Below are positions 46,740 to 57,418 of a stretch of DNA of 64,000 nucleotides, piece by piece (position 1 is the stretch's first letter; the number at the start of each line of letters is the position of its first letter). The notes below the pieces were generated by a model. That model made no database searches, had not been told where the DNA came from, and was given only the letters and a program-made list of their open reading frames with translations. The DNA comes from Sequoia sempervirens (lineage: Eukaryota > Streptophyta > Pinopsida > Cupressales > Cupressaceae): contig VDFB02018507.1 of assembly GCA_007258455.2 (NCBI GenBank), positions 1-64,000 on the forward strand. The letters are read 5' to 3'. The translations under genes were made by a program, and so were the position numbers.

Positions 46740-47804
46740 CTACAACTTTAGCTTGTGTTTGTTAACCAATAAGGAAAACCTAGCTTCATCAATTGTATGC
46801 AGTTGTATGGCTCCATTGGGAAACACTTGCTTGATTGCATAAGGACCAAGCCACCTTGTTTGTAACTTTCCCTTGTAGTCTTGATCACCTACACCGAATT
46901 CCTTGGTTTTGATGAACTAGTCATGCCATCTAATTCTCTGATTCTAAACAACTTCAGTCTGGTGTATTGCCTCCATCCTAATTTCATCAAGTGCATTGAG
47001 GTTGTGTAATCTCTCTTGTTGTGATTTTGATAAGTCCATGCCTAATTGAATAGTTGTTCTTAAAGTTTTATAATCAAATTCAATAGGAATTACTACTTTC
47101 TTTCTATACACCAATTCATATGGTGTAAACCTAGTTGTGGTTTTCCATGTTTTCTTATAGGCCCAATATACCTTAGGCAACCTGGCTGCCCAATCTTTCC
47201 TATGAATTTGTATTGTTTTTGTTAGAATGTTCACAATCTCCCTATTTGTAAATTCCACCTATCCATTAGCTTGAGGCTGATAAGGCGAGGACTTCCCATG
47301 TCCAATTTCATATTCTTGAACCAATTTTGCAATCAACTCTGATGTAAATTGTGGTCCTTGGTTTGTGACAATTTCCCTTGGAACTCCATATATTGTAAAA
47401 AAGTCCTCATAAAGAAATTTTTCCATATTACCATCCCTAGAAAATTGTAAAGCCTTAACCTCCACCCACTTGGTAAGGTAATCTATGCATACCAATATGT
47501 ACTCCTTGTTGTTAGATGTTGGTGATAGTGGACCAATAAAGTCTAATCCCCATTTTTCAAATGGCATTATTGCTAACTGTGGCTGAAATGGAATTTCATC
47601 TATTTTTGATGGCCTTCCCCTTCTTTGACACCTATCACATCCCCTTGTGTACTTCACTGCATCCTTATGAAGATTTGGCCAATAATAGCCAGTTGTGAGA
47701 ATCTCAATAGTTGTTCTCTTTGCTGAAAAGTGTCCCCCATAGGGTTCATCATGGAATGCTTTGAGAATGTCATATATCTCATCTTCTCTGATACATCTCC
47801 TCAT
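46740..47804 (-). pseudogene. Gypsy integrase of a second minus-strand element
   Basis: From 47804 downward: HFSAKRTTIEILTTGYYWPN then CDRCQRRGRPSKIDEIPFQP (zinc-binding HHCC), MPFEKWGLDFIGPLSPTSNN (first Asp), REIVTNQGPQFTSELIAKLV (second Asp replaced by Asn), and QPQANGQVEFTN (Glu kept) near 47250. The C-terminal domain continues as TTRFTPYELVYRKKVVIPIE, GKLQTRWLGPYAIKQVFPNG, and ends near 46740 with VNKHKLKL. Only two or three stops interrupt it. The sequence differs clearly from the integrase at 34834-36153, so it is another lineage. Confidence 0.9.
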
Positions 47805-47843
47805 AATTTTATCTGGGCCTGTGTAAAATAAGTACCCAACTAT

Positions 47844-48185
47844 CTAGGAGTGGGGAAAACTCTTGTGAACCAATTGTCTCTTTTCTCTTGGGGAAAAATG
47901 AGGTTGTGTCTTCCTTGCTACTAGATAGTTAACAATGGATGAAAACCATGGTGTATGTAGAGATAGAGCAAATAAATGCTCATCTAGGAATGAATCACCA
48001 ACATCTTCTAATTTGGTTGGAAGTCTAGATAGAAAATTTTCCACTACATTTTTTTTCCATAGATTTTCCACAATGGTGATGTCAAATTCTTGAAGAAATA
48101 GTAACCACCTTACAAGCTTGCCACCAACCATTGGTTTGTTCATTAGATACCTGATTTTCATGTGGTTAGTGTGTATGTGTGAATA
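47844..48185 (-). pseudogene. Gypsy RNase H fragment, truncated by an insertion
   Basis: From 48185 downward it reads HIHTNHMKIRYLMNKP (family form V-x-T-D-H-x-x-x-x-Y-L), RWLLFLQEFDITIVENLWKK and VVENFLSRLPTK. This is the C-terminal half of RNase H. The upstream half and RT are missing because the LTR at 48186 has inserted here. It precedes the integrase at 46740-47804 in the same orientation. Confidence 0.85.
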
Positions 48186-49442
48186 TGAAATTCATCAAGC
48201 TCCCTTCAGGTTTCATTTTTGCTAAGTACTGGTCCGCACCTCAACTTTTGAACATCATCGAGCCCTTTTTGATGGACATCGTTGGCTTCCTCCATGTGTC
48301 TACTCAACTCTCTCCGAAGGGATTCTTCCCTTCGCTTTTCAACTGGCCCCTGCCATCCTTCCACGTGTCAATTCGATGGGTGTTTAAAGGCTGCTTCCCT
48401 TCACTTTTGAGTTGGGCCCCATCTACGAGCCACATATCCTTCATCTGCATATACTTTGGAAGACCCCACAGTCAATGCTGATAGGAAAATGATACTTCCA
48501 CATTTCTTTCCAACACAAGCTTTCAGCGAAGATGGGAAGGAATGAACTATGGGTTGTGCCATACTACGACCTATCTCCTTTACAGGGACTTCATCGAAGG
48601 GAAGCCAAGAGCGAACCACAAACTGTGATATGCTGCCGCGTGTTCTAATTGCCTCCGCTAGGAGGCGACACTTGTCTGCGCTAGGTATCACGAGACCACT
48701 GCCATCATTCATAGGGGATGCATCTAGCTGAAGAGCGACTACATGCTATGGCTCAAATCTTTTATGTTACAATGACTTAGGGGAATCTTTGGTTCTGCAT
48801 CATTACTTAGGATACTGAATCTTTTCAGTTATGCCCGCCAGGCGGTGGGATTGCTAGCTATATATACTGCTTCTTGATTTAGAAAAAGGGGTTAGAGAGA
48901 GAAAAAATTTAGAGACACCAGGCCTTTTTACTGTATTTTTTATTATTGCAAAAGAACTCACAGACTATGCCATTGTTTAGCCTTTCTATTTTCTTAAGCT
49001 ATTTGATAAAATTTATACTATGCCATTATTGTTTTGAATGGTTCACTTGCATAACTTCTATGATTTAATACAAGTTTTCTAGTTTAGATCATGTCCTTGA
49101 CTCCTATTTTTAGTGAATGTGCATGAAAATTATTTTATGTCATTAATGAATTATTCGGGCTTCTATCTTTAATTTTTGTCATTCTAGGACATAGAAGATT
49201 ATTGATCAGGCCCTTAAATCGAATCCTAAAAGATAGATTTACCGTGTCGATATCTACTCCTGGGTGCATCGCCTTAGATTTTTATTTTTTATATCTGCTT
49301 CCTTTTCCCATTCCAAAACCCCAATTACAGAAGAAGCTGACTTCTTTAAAAATATGGAGGTCACTCAGTTTAGCGCAATTGGCCCCCCATTAACTGTGTT
49401 TCCCATAAAGGGTTGTTACCTTGCCAATTTTTGGCATCAACA
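48186..49442 (+). repeat. 5' LTR of a plus-strand Ty3/gypsy element
   Basis: The end GGCATCAACA (49442) is followed by a primer-binding site. The start is placed at TGAAATTCATCAAG because the minus-strand RNase H frame breaks there. A TATA box CTATATATAC lies at 48858-48867. The matching 3' LTR is not in this window, so the left boundary and target duplication cannot be confirmed. Confidence 0.65.
48858..48867 (+). promoter_or_regulatory. LTR TATA box
   Basis: CTATATATAC about 580 bp before the LTR end, on the coding strand of the element. Confidence 0.5.
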
Positions 49443-49453
49443 ATTTTTTTTTT

Positions 49454-49471
49454 TGGAACACCCGGTGGGAC
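49454..49471 (+). other. Primer-binding site of the plus-strand gypsy element
   Basis: TGGAACACCCGGTGGGAC follows the LTR after a T-run of 11 bp or so. It is close to the TGGCACGCCCGGTGGGAC form common in plant Ty3 elements. Confidence 0.7.
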
Positions 49472-49536
49472 TACTTGAATGATTCTAAATTCAAAGAGGG
49501 TGTACGAGCCATTGACCGGTAACTAGATCCCAAACA

Positions 49537-51150
49537 ATGAATAATCCTGGTTTATTAGTGTCGCCATTAAGGACAATACAAGCCGCGACCCAATTAGTGA
49601 ACACGCCGCTTCCTCTGCCCCTTTTGCTAGCCATGTTGCCCGTTGCTAACAGAAATTATGTGGCATGGGATGCTAGAAGTCCTCTTGTAGTGCTAGTAGT
49701 GCCCACTGTTTGGGCCACTATTCTTGTCTCTTCCTTAAAGGCTATACCTAAATTCACCGAAGATGGCTCAAGAACACCCGTCGAACATCTATAAGATGTG
49801 GTGGACGTATGTATGGTGCACATAATCACCACCCAGAATGTAGCACTAAGGTTGCTTGCAACCTCTTTCAGAGGCAGAGCACTAGATTGGTACCATGATT
49901 TTCCAGCTAACACTATTAGTACCTGGGATGAGCTCAGAGATCCTTTCTATGAATTTTTTTTGAATGATGGAGACCGATCCTTGCTTTATTATCAATTTTC
50001 TATCATAAAGCGAGCCCAACACAAAGCCATGACTAACTTCAATGCTAGATTCCATACAAATTGGTAGAGAATCCAGGTTGATATATGCCCACCGTCCGAG
50101 CTAGCATTCATGTTCTACTTGAAATATATCAACCCTAACATCTCGATGATGATCCAGTCTTTGGGCGGAACCACTCCATTGAGCACCTACAACGTCACTA
50201 TCAAGGTAGAGAACAATTTGATAGACACTAGGAAGTTGTCGCCCCAGCCCATCATGCCTATATTTCTAGAAATATCAGTTCCTACTTAGGAGATGCCTTC
50301 TACTAGTGTGTCAGTTCCTCCTCAATCTATGTACATATCTGAGCACCTCGTAGAATGTCGCATCCACATCCGGATCTTCAAAGGATGATATAAGTGATGT
50401 CAAGGAGATGTTGTGGGTTATGGCCAATAAAATAACTACCATCAAGCAGAATCAGGTTGCCCCTCTGAAGCTGAGCTATTAAAATTATCAAGGCAGGAGA
50501 TCTTCCTACTGGAAAAATTAGTTCCAAGGAGGTGCACGCACAAACCCGTAGATGCAGATGACTAATCAAATAGTACCTACACCTTCTCCATTACAAAGTG
50601 TGAACCTGTGCTCGAGCAGAGAACTGACGGAAGGGAAAAATAATTTAGTTGATGATACCAACCCCTGGTGCTTCCCCTGTAGTGACTCACATATGCCCAA
50701 AAATTTCCCGTGCAGAAATCTAAAACAAAATGTGGTGGAACAATGCAACTAAGGTATGAAATCAGACCACAGAGGTTATGCATATGCCTCTCCGCAAATG
50801 GAAAACACGGTGCTCACCACACAAATGCAAGGGATGTCCTTGGAGCAAGAAGCTAACATCGCTCCCGATCACACACTCTTCTCATGGATGGAAGAAGAGG
50901 CAGTGTTTGCCAACGATGCATCACAATCAAAAACACTAAAAGTGCAGTCTGATTACAACACCCACTCGAAGAGGAGATTCACAGGCAAATCAATCATCAG
51001 GCAACCAGTTAGTCTGTAGCCCAAAGATGCTTCTGACCAGATATCCAACACCTTTGCAGTAGTATAGAAATGTCTGTCGTGAAAAGAAATTGTTATAACC
51101 AAAGCTAAAGAGCTGAAGCTTCCAAATCCCCCACCTTTCAATGTGGTTGA
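49537..51150 (+). pseudogene. Gypsy gag of the plus-strand element
   Basis: The ATG at 49537 opens the gag. The conserved gag core lies at 49755-50067: AIPKFTEDGSRTPVEHL, a stop, DVVDVCMVHI, LATSFRGRALDWYHDFPANT, STWDELRDPFYEFFLNDGDR, IKRAQHKAMTNFNARFHTNW. A stop and more gag sequence follow to about 50340. A zinc-knuckle-like CFPCSDSHMPKNFPC is at about 50670-50715. Further Gln-rich and acidic sequence leads into the protease. Stops and at least one frameshift are present. Confidence 0.85.
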
Positions 51151-51159
51151 TCAATTGAA

Positions 51160-51850
51160 AAAATCATCCGCTAATGTATCTCTTTGGGATATATTAGCTA
51201 TTCCAAAGAAAAATACATTGTTGCAGAAGGCCCTCCAAGAGGATGCAAGCACAAAGCCAACAGAGTAGTTGTTAAAGGGGAAGGCCATCGATTCATCACC
51301 TCCTGCCAAAGTTCTCACAAATAGTATGGAGGCAGCCTCTACCGAGGGTAAAGATAAAGCAAAACCGAAGCCTTTTTTCCTAACTCTCATTGTGGGGAAT
51401 AAACTACTGCACAATGCCATGATAGACTCTGGTGCTAGCACTACAGTTATGCCGAAACAAATAGATGAGGCCTTAGGGCTTAGCTATGAACCTCTAAAGA
51501 AGGGGGTTATGCAGCTCGATGGAAACAAAGTAAAAATTTTCAGTCTCATCAAAGACCTTCCCTTGAATTTGTTCTCTTACCCTAGCATCACAGTGCCACA
51601 AGATACTATGATCATAGACGTCCCGCCATGTTTGGTCTATTTCTATCCTAAGAATTCACTTCAAAGGTAGGAAAATAAATTTCTTTGGACTGGTTACACT
51701 TGATCCTCAGGACCAAGCATGGTGCGAAAATGAAGATAGTCTCTGAAGCTCTACATTCAAAACATTTGGTTGATGAAGCTATGATCAACTTTGAGGTCGC
51801 TCCTACCTCCATTACCAAACAAGAAATGTATTGTGCTGAGCTACTAGAGG
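51160..51850 (+). pseudogene. Gypsy aspartic protease of the plus-strand element
   Basis: The frame 51269-51670 carries AMIDSGASTTVMPKQIDEAL with the catalytic DSGA at about 51424-51435 and FSYPSITVPQDTMIIDVPPC as the flap region. A stop and frameshift after 51670 break the link to the following domain. Confidence 0.88.
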
Positions 51851-52009
51851 ATTAAAAAAGTGACTAGAGATTGGACCGATCAAGAAGATGCTCTCTTGAG
51901 TGAGCATATAGACACTGACCCTTTCGAAAACTATCATGCTACCAGGTTAGGCACCTATGTCATTTTCGACGAGGAACAAGAGATTCTAAAAGTCATGAAA
52001 GAACCTAAG

Positions 52010-52470
52010 GGCAGTCAAGCCTCAGAACTATGGACATTGCACTTCAATGGAGCAAGATGAAAAGTGGGTGCAGGAGTCGAGATATGTTTGACATCCCTAC
52101 AAAATGAAAAGACATTGAGGTATTTCCACTTCCAGTTCTCTTTTTCAAACAATGAATCCAAATATGAAGGTCTAGGGCAAGGTTTAACCCTTGTGGATCG
52201 AATGGGCATCAAAAAATTAATGGTGTTCAGAGATTCTGAACTAGTTGTCAATCAAGTATGGGGAATTTTTGCTATGAAGAATGTTCGTATGCAATCCTAT
52301 AGACATCGATTATGGGACTTGATTGAGGTATTTGAAGCCTTCAACATCCAGGCGGTGCCTCGAGAACAAAATAGCGATGTGGAATGTATGGTAGCAATCG
52401 GATCCCAGTTTGGCCCTACCTCTGACCTCATTCACAAAAAACACTCTATACGAGTGATAGTCTGACCGGA
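52010..52470 (+). pseudogene. Extra RNase H (archaeal/plant type) before RT
   Basis: SELWTLHFNGAR (first Asp replaced by Asn), a stop, GAGVEICLTSLQNEKTLRYF, NESKYEGLGQGLTLVDRMGI (Glu kept in SKYEGL), KLMVFRDSELVVNQVWG (Asp), and FNIQAVPREQNSDVECMVAI. It aligns block by block with the domain at 37860-38262 and occupies the same position between protease and RT. It has lost its first metal ligand. Confidence 0.87.
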
Positions 52471-52696
52471 AATCCTAGATAATGATTAGAGTTGGAAAGT
52501 ATTTGATAGTGATGAACACATTGCCTCATTCATCCAACAGTCGAGAGAGTTTTCTGACCAACTCTAACCAAAGATTGTTGAAGCCTACGATGAGAAGATC
52601 ATTCATCTAAGGTATAATAAGCTTCCGAAGGGACTTGTCACTCTTGGAAACCTTTTTGATTGTGACGATGCAATAAATGACAAAAGGAAGTTTGTA

Positions 52697-53570
52697 GTGG
52701 ACAAAAGCGACTATGTTGACCTTCAGGTCGGAGATGGGAGAAAACTCAAAGTCGGGAAAGATGTCTCACACCATGATAAAGAATGGCTCATCGAATTTTG
52801 TGAAAAGTATGAAGGAGTGGTGGCCTGGTCATATGATGACCTCAGGGGATATGATCTCAATATCATCCAACATACAATAGAGCTGGTGGAAGGCACAAAA
52901 CCAGTCTGACAAAAACAGAGGCTAGTGAATCCCAAGATTGAAGCGCTAATGGCGCAAGAGATAACAAAGCTAATCCAGTCATGGATTGTCTTCTTAATCA
53001 AACATAGCACATGGGTATCCAACTTGGTCCTGATCTGAAAGGAGAATGGGGATATCTGCCTATATGTTGAATTTTGAGACCTCAACAAAGCATCCCTAAA
53101 ATACCACTACCCACTACCTTTTATGGAATCAATCCTACAGACAATGGCAGGTTCAAAAATGTTTTCTCTGCTAGATGGCTTCTCTGGTTACAATCAGATC
53201 CGGGTCAAAGAGGAAAACCACTATAAAATGACATTCACTACCAAGTGGGGAACATTTGCATATGCTAATATTCATTTTGGCCTCTCGAATGCAGGATCCA
53301 CCTTCCAGCAGGCAATGGACATCGCTTTCAGTGAGTTGATCAACAAGATCATCTTCATCTATTTAGATGACCTGATGGTGTTCTCTAAGTCTAAAGATGA
53401 TCATTTTGACCACCTTGATATGGTTTTAAAAAAATACCAGGAGTTTGGGGTATCCCTGAACCCAAAAAAATGTGTCTTCAGAGTGCCAAGAAAGACATCC
53501 AGTCCTTCTTGGGAAATTTCAACTTTGTAAGAAAATTTATTTCTGATTTTACTAGAATAATTAGGCCAAT
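52697..53570 (+). pseudogene. Gypsy reverse transcriptase of the plus-strand element
   Basis: Linker WSYDDLRGYDLNIIQHTIEL precedes the palm. Two TGA/TAG stops interrupt the fingers (normally QKQR and RKENG regions). The RT core is DGFSGYNQIRVKEENHYKMT, FTTKWGTFAYANIHFGLSNA, GSTFQQAMDIAFSELINKII and IYLDDLMVFSKS with a YLDD catalytic box near 53360-53372. A frameshift at about 53465 is followed by SFLGNFNFVRKFISDFTRII. The active site is intact, the reading frame is not. Confidence 0.92.
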
Positions 53571-54135
53571 CACCCTAATGTTGAAGAAGGATCAAACATT
53601 CAAATGCAAAAAAGAGGCTAGAGAAGCCTTTGAAAAAGTTAAGGATACTATTTCCTCAACTCTTAAACTGGTTAATCCAGACTTATCAAAGGACTTCATA
53701 ATGTATGTATTTAGTAGCAAGTCAAGCATTTCTACTGTCTTAACTTAGAAAGATGATGAAGGCAAGGGAGAACACCCAATAACATTCCAATCCTAGACCT
53801 TGAAGGAATATGAGATGAATACAACTTCATCGAGAGGCAAGCATTCGCAATAGTAAAGGGACTCAAGAAGTTTTTCCACCTAATATCTTGTAATAAGGTG
53901 ATTTTTTATGTCAAAGATTCCAATGTTCACGAATACATCATGGAAGGAGAAATCATTGAAAAAAGAGAAAATTGGATCACTAAGATCCTCGAGTACGATA
54001 TTGAGGTCAAGCCTACAAAGACCATTCGAGGAAGAGGACTGTGTGAATATCTGACACATGATGAAGAAATGGCGATCGAAGAAGAGCAACTAAAGCTAGT
54101 TCTGGTGAATGCATCAGAGTATGAAGGTTGCTAGC
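53571..54135 (+). pseudogene. Gypsy RNase H (the RT-attached copy)
   Basis: The sequence LVNPDLSKDFIMYVFSSKSS, EHPITFQS, stop, LKEYEMN and IAIVKGLKKFFHLISCNKVI-like codons correspond to the Ty3 RNase H after RT. The first Asp (Y-x-D-A-S) is missing in MYVFSSKSS. A further block (WITKILEYDIEVKPTKTIRG) leads toward integrase. Confidence 0.8.
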
Positions 54136-54149
54136 TGGAGGACAGAGTG

Positions 54150-55310
54150 AGATTTATGCATACTAGAAAATATTCACTAGGCCTTCCTTCTCAGAAAAGA
54201 AGATTCTATCGGCTGTAGAACAACGAATATGCGCTTATCGAAGGGATTCTGTTCAAAAAGAACTTCAATGACGTTCTATTGCGGTGTGTCACCACAGATC
54301 AAACAAAAAGAATCATTGACACTTTTCACAACAACACTGTGGGCGGTCAATTATCCGCCAAGACCACCGCCATCAAAATCATGTGTGTAGGGTACTTCTG
54401 GCCAACGTTATTCAATGACTCCTAGTCCTTGGTAAAAGCTTGCAAGGAATGCTAGTTCTTTGCAGGAAGAAGAAAGAATTTTGTGATGCATCTCAATATG
54501 ATAGTGGTTGATGAGCCATTTGTGCAGTGGGGCCTTGACTTCATCAGAATGATCAATCCCACTTCCAGCACTTGAAACAAGTGGATTCTAATGGCCATAG
54601 ACTACTTCACTAGGTGGACCAAGGCCATGCTGCTAAAGAATGCAACAGAGACAGAGTTAGTGGACTTCCTAAAACCATCATCTTCAAGATTCAGAACTGG
54701 TGACAAGATTCGGCCCACCTAAAACCATCATCTTCAACAATGGAAAGGCCTTCCTAGGATCTAAGGTATGTCAATTCTCACTTTTGCATCACATTTTCCT
54801 AAAAAAATCATCAAACTACTACTTGCAGGTGAATGACCTGGTCGAATCGACAAACAAGAACCTGGTCTAACTCCCCACAAGGATTGGGTCAGAGCATCAA
54901 AAGGAATGGAATAAAAACCTCCAAGAAACACTCTAGGCAGACCACATAACTCCCAAGAAAGTTCTCAAAAATTCATCGTATGAGCTAGTATATGGAAAAG
55001 AGGCGCTATTGCCTATCTCCATGGAGATTCTGACACTGCAATTGCTCAAATATCTCGAGGTAGAGCAAAATGGCGCCATGGAGGTTCAGTTGGCCAAGTT
55101 GTTGGAAGCACAAGAGAAGAGGGAAAAGTCCTTAACAACCATGACTAACCACCAACATGTGGTTAAACGGTGGTTTGACAAGAAAGAATCTAACCAGGGT
55201 CTAAAGTGTGGGGACCAAGTGCTAAAATTTAATGAGAGGGCTGCAAAGCCAGGTCAACACGGGAAGTTTGATAGCTTATGGGAAGACCCATTCAAAATAA
55301 TTTGATGCAA
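54150..55310 (+). pseudogene. Gypsy integrase of the plus-strand element
   Basis: Zinc-binding region near 54330-54460 (TTAIKIMCVGYFWPTLFNDS, stop, CKEC). The core has WGLDFIRMINPTSST with the first Asp (about 54530), AIDYFTRWTKAML, and PKTIIFNNGKAF near 54730 where the second catalytic Asp is replaced by Asn. The Glu block reads NDLVESTNKNLV at about 54830. The C-terminal part is LTTMTNHQHVVKRWFDKKES and GKFDSLWEDPFKII. A short local duplication of CTAAAACCATCATCTTCA (54669 and 54719) disturbs the core. Confidence 0.88.
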
Positions 55311-55319
55311 AGAACACAA

Positions 55320-56120
55320 TGCATTCAAGTTAGAAAATATGGAGCAAGAAGCATTGTGAATTTCAGTCAACGGAATTCACCTTAAACTATTCAATTAAGC
55401 TTGCGTTATCATACCAATGTAAATATTTTGATGGTGGATTTTTATTTTTTCTTTCCTTTTCATTTTGTTGGCCAGTCTTTTAATTAATTCTTTGGTACCG
55501 AGAAGCAGAAACAAGTAACCCATTAGTGCAAAGAGCAGGGAAAACAAATTTGCGTCTCAAAAGGGCAGAAAGAATCAACACTCATGTAGAATTGAAGTAA
55601 AAACATATATGCAGGAATAGAAAAAGAGAACCCACATTGTAGAATCAAAAAGAAAATGAGACAAGATGATTATATTAAGTTACATTTTCATTATATATAT
55701 ACTTTGGTATTTACATTTTCAAAAATGGCTCTGAGGCCACGCTGCTAAAGTGCATATCTATAGTCTGCTTTCTTTTTCATATATGCTATGATAAAGCCTT
55801 TTCAGGCATATATTCAAAAAACAAACTAACTTGTATTAGTTCTTAAAAGAGAAAGAAAAAAATAGAGAAGTCTTCAATCTTGGGCATGTGCAGTAGCAAT
55901 GGAGGCATCGATGGCAGTGTCCACAATTTCTTCATTGGTAGGGGAAACACCAACAATAGTAGTAGCTTCCAGGGGAGAAATAGCAAGTGGCAGAGGGAAC
56001 ACCAGGTTCCTGAAGTCAATATACTAGTTAATGTCATAAAAGGGCACCACGTTGTATATGCAAAAGAGGAAGTGACAAGCGCGGGTAACCCTTTGTGTGA
56101 TGTTCTTCCTGTGACTGAAG
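55320..56120. other. Post-integrase region, no gene recognised
   Basis: A-rich DNA follows the integrase. It could be the long 3' untranslated part typical of Tat-like elements. The minus strand from 56120 down to 55860 continues weak coding sequence of the ORF at 56121-56564. Confidence 0.35.
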
Positions 56121-56564
56121 TCAGAAACCGCTTAGGAACGACAACCATAGTACGACCACATCTTCTTCAATGAACTTATGGAGGTTTCTCACAGTTGGAA
56201 TACCTCCACCAAATGCAATATTTTCCACCACCTCTCTGAGGCCGTTCAGGTATTTATTTGGAGAGATTTCTTTTACCAGGAAGAGAACCAGTGGCTTGGG
56301 AACTTGGATGTCAAGCATAGAGGCGACGAAGTGTGAGCACACATTAGTGTTAACTCTGTATTTATCTTCATATTCAAGGTAGTCACATCCCTGAACCCAT
56401 TTCATGGCTATGATGGCCAGGGAATGCTTATTTTTGGTCATCCTCTTAAGACTCCTAGTCAAAATATTGCCTAGAAATGTTATTTGGGATTTATGAGAAA
56501 CCAACCTAATTGGGGTATTGATGATGGTAAGCTCTACAACTATCTTAATAATAGCTTCGCACAA
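56121..56564 (-). CDS. Antisense ORF of unknown function
   Basis: An uninterrupted 147-codon frame starts at the ATG at 56564. It reads MCEAIIKIVVELTIINTPIR, SQITFLGNILTRSLKRMTKN, WVQGCDYLEYEDKYRVNTNV, LFLVKEISPNKYLNGLREVV and PTVRNLHKFIEEDVVVLWLS. A same-strand TATA box lies 120 bp upstream. The position, downstream of a Tat-like integrase and in the opposite direction, resembles the antisense ORFs known from Grande/RIRE2-type elements. I did not recognise a domain. It may equally be the end of an unrelated gene. It is unusual here in having no stops. Confidence 0.5.
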   Translation of the reverse strand: MCEAIIKIVVELTIINTPIRLVSHKSQITFLGNILTRSLKRMTKNKHSLAIIAMKWVQGCDYLEYEDKYRVNTNVCSHFVASMLDIQVPKPLVLFLVKEISPNKYLNGLREVVENIAFGGGIPTVRNLHKFIEEDVVVLWLSFLSGF

Positions 56565-56687
56565 GAAAGCATAAATTCTAGCCTATGCAAATTCTACGCA
56601 ACTGCTAGTGCCAAATGCTAAGCCAATTACCTATTACCAACCATGCTCAATCGCTAAGTGTGATTTTGCTACTGCCTAAGTGCCTAT

Positions 56688-56698
56688 TTATAGAAAAA
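56688..56698 (-). promoter_or_regulatory. TATA box before the antisense ORF
   Basis: The minus strand reads TCTATAAATAGGCA, a near-consensus plant TATA box, roughly 30 bp upstream of the probable transcript start and 120-130 bp before the ATG at 56564. Confidence 0.5.
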
Positions 56699-57353
56699 GC
56701 TAAGGTATGCGTGGTAATTGGAATACCATAAGCATGATGCTAATCAAGTACTAACTTGGAAACTGTGCTAGGGCTTGCTCAAAATTCTCACCTAGTTGTG
56801 TCTGCTAGGTATGGCTCGTTGCGTGCACGATTAATAAGGGCTAATTAATTAGCCTAAGCTGGTGGTAGTAACTGATGGTATTCTGCATGACCAAATGCTG
56901 AGGTGTCATTCTCCAAGTGTTTTGCAAACTTCAATACAGAATTCATATCTTTTCAAACACTTATTGCAACCTTGGCTTAATCATTCCTTTTGGGATATTA
57001 ATTGCCAACACATGTAAACACCTAAGCTACTCTCAAATTGTCAGCTCAAGTTCCAATAAAATTGTGTCGTACAACATGATGATCAATTGTGATTATGAAT
57101 TCTTGTCATTTCAAAATGGCAAGTAATTCATTTCACACAAGCCAAAAGGTTCACGGTACATACTAAATTAAATGCAAAAAGGCAACTATCATCTACCACC
57201 CCGAGAAAAGATAGTGAGTGTTGCATGTGAGTGTTAAGCATTGTAAAAGTTTTTCAAACACGCTACCCAGAGCAAAAGAAGTTTTGAGCATGACCAGAGT
57301 CGAGGAAAATTGTAGAAAATTTGAGCTAAGCAGAATCTCCCAACGAAGTGAAC

Positions 57354-57418
57354 ATGGCAGAAAGTTCACAAAAAGAGGTGCAAGGAAAGGCAACATAGAG
57401 CTTGTTTGATGCTATTGG
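57354..57418 (+). pseudogene. Start of an unknown ORF split by an LTR element
   Basis: The ATG at 57354 gives MAESSQKEVQGKAT, a TAG for Gln, SLFDAIG and reaches the element inserted at 57419. The reading resumes beyond 62593 with one frame change (VFENVSYAMPGIPDKPEW). It is tentatively the N-terminus of the protein at 62594-63960. Confidence 0.35.

Noticed and set aside
55843..56148. 101-codon minus-strand hydrophobic frame
   Set aside because: It overlaps the end of the antisense ORF in another frame, and its composition looks like low-complexity CT-rich translation.
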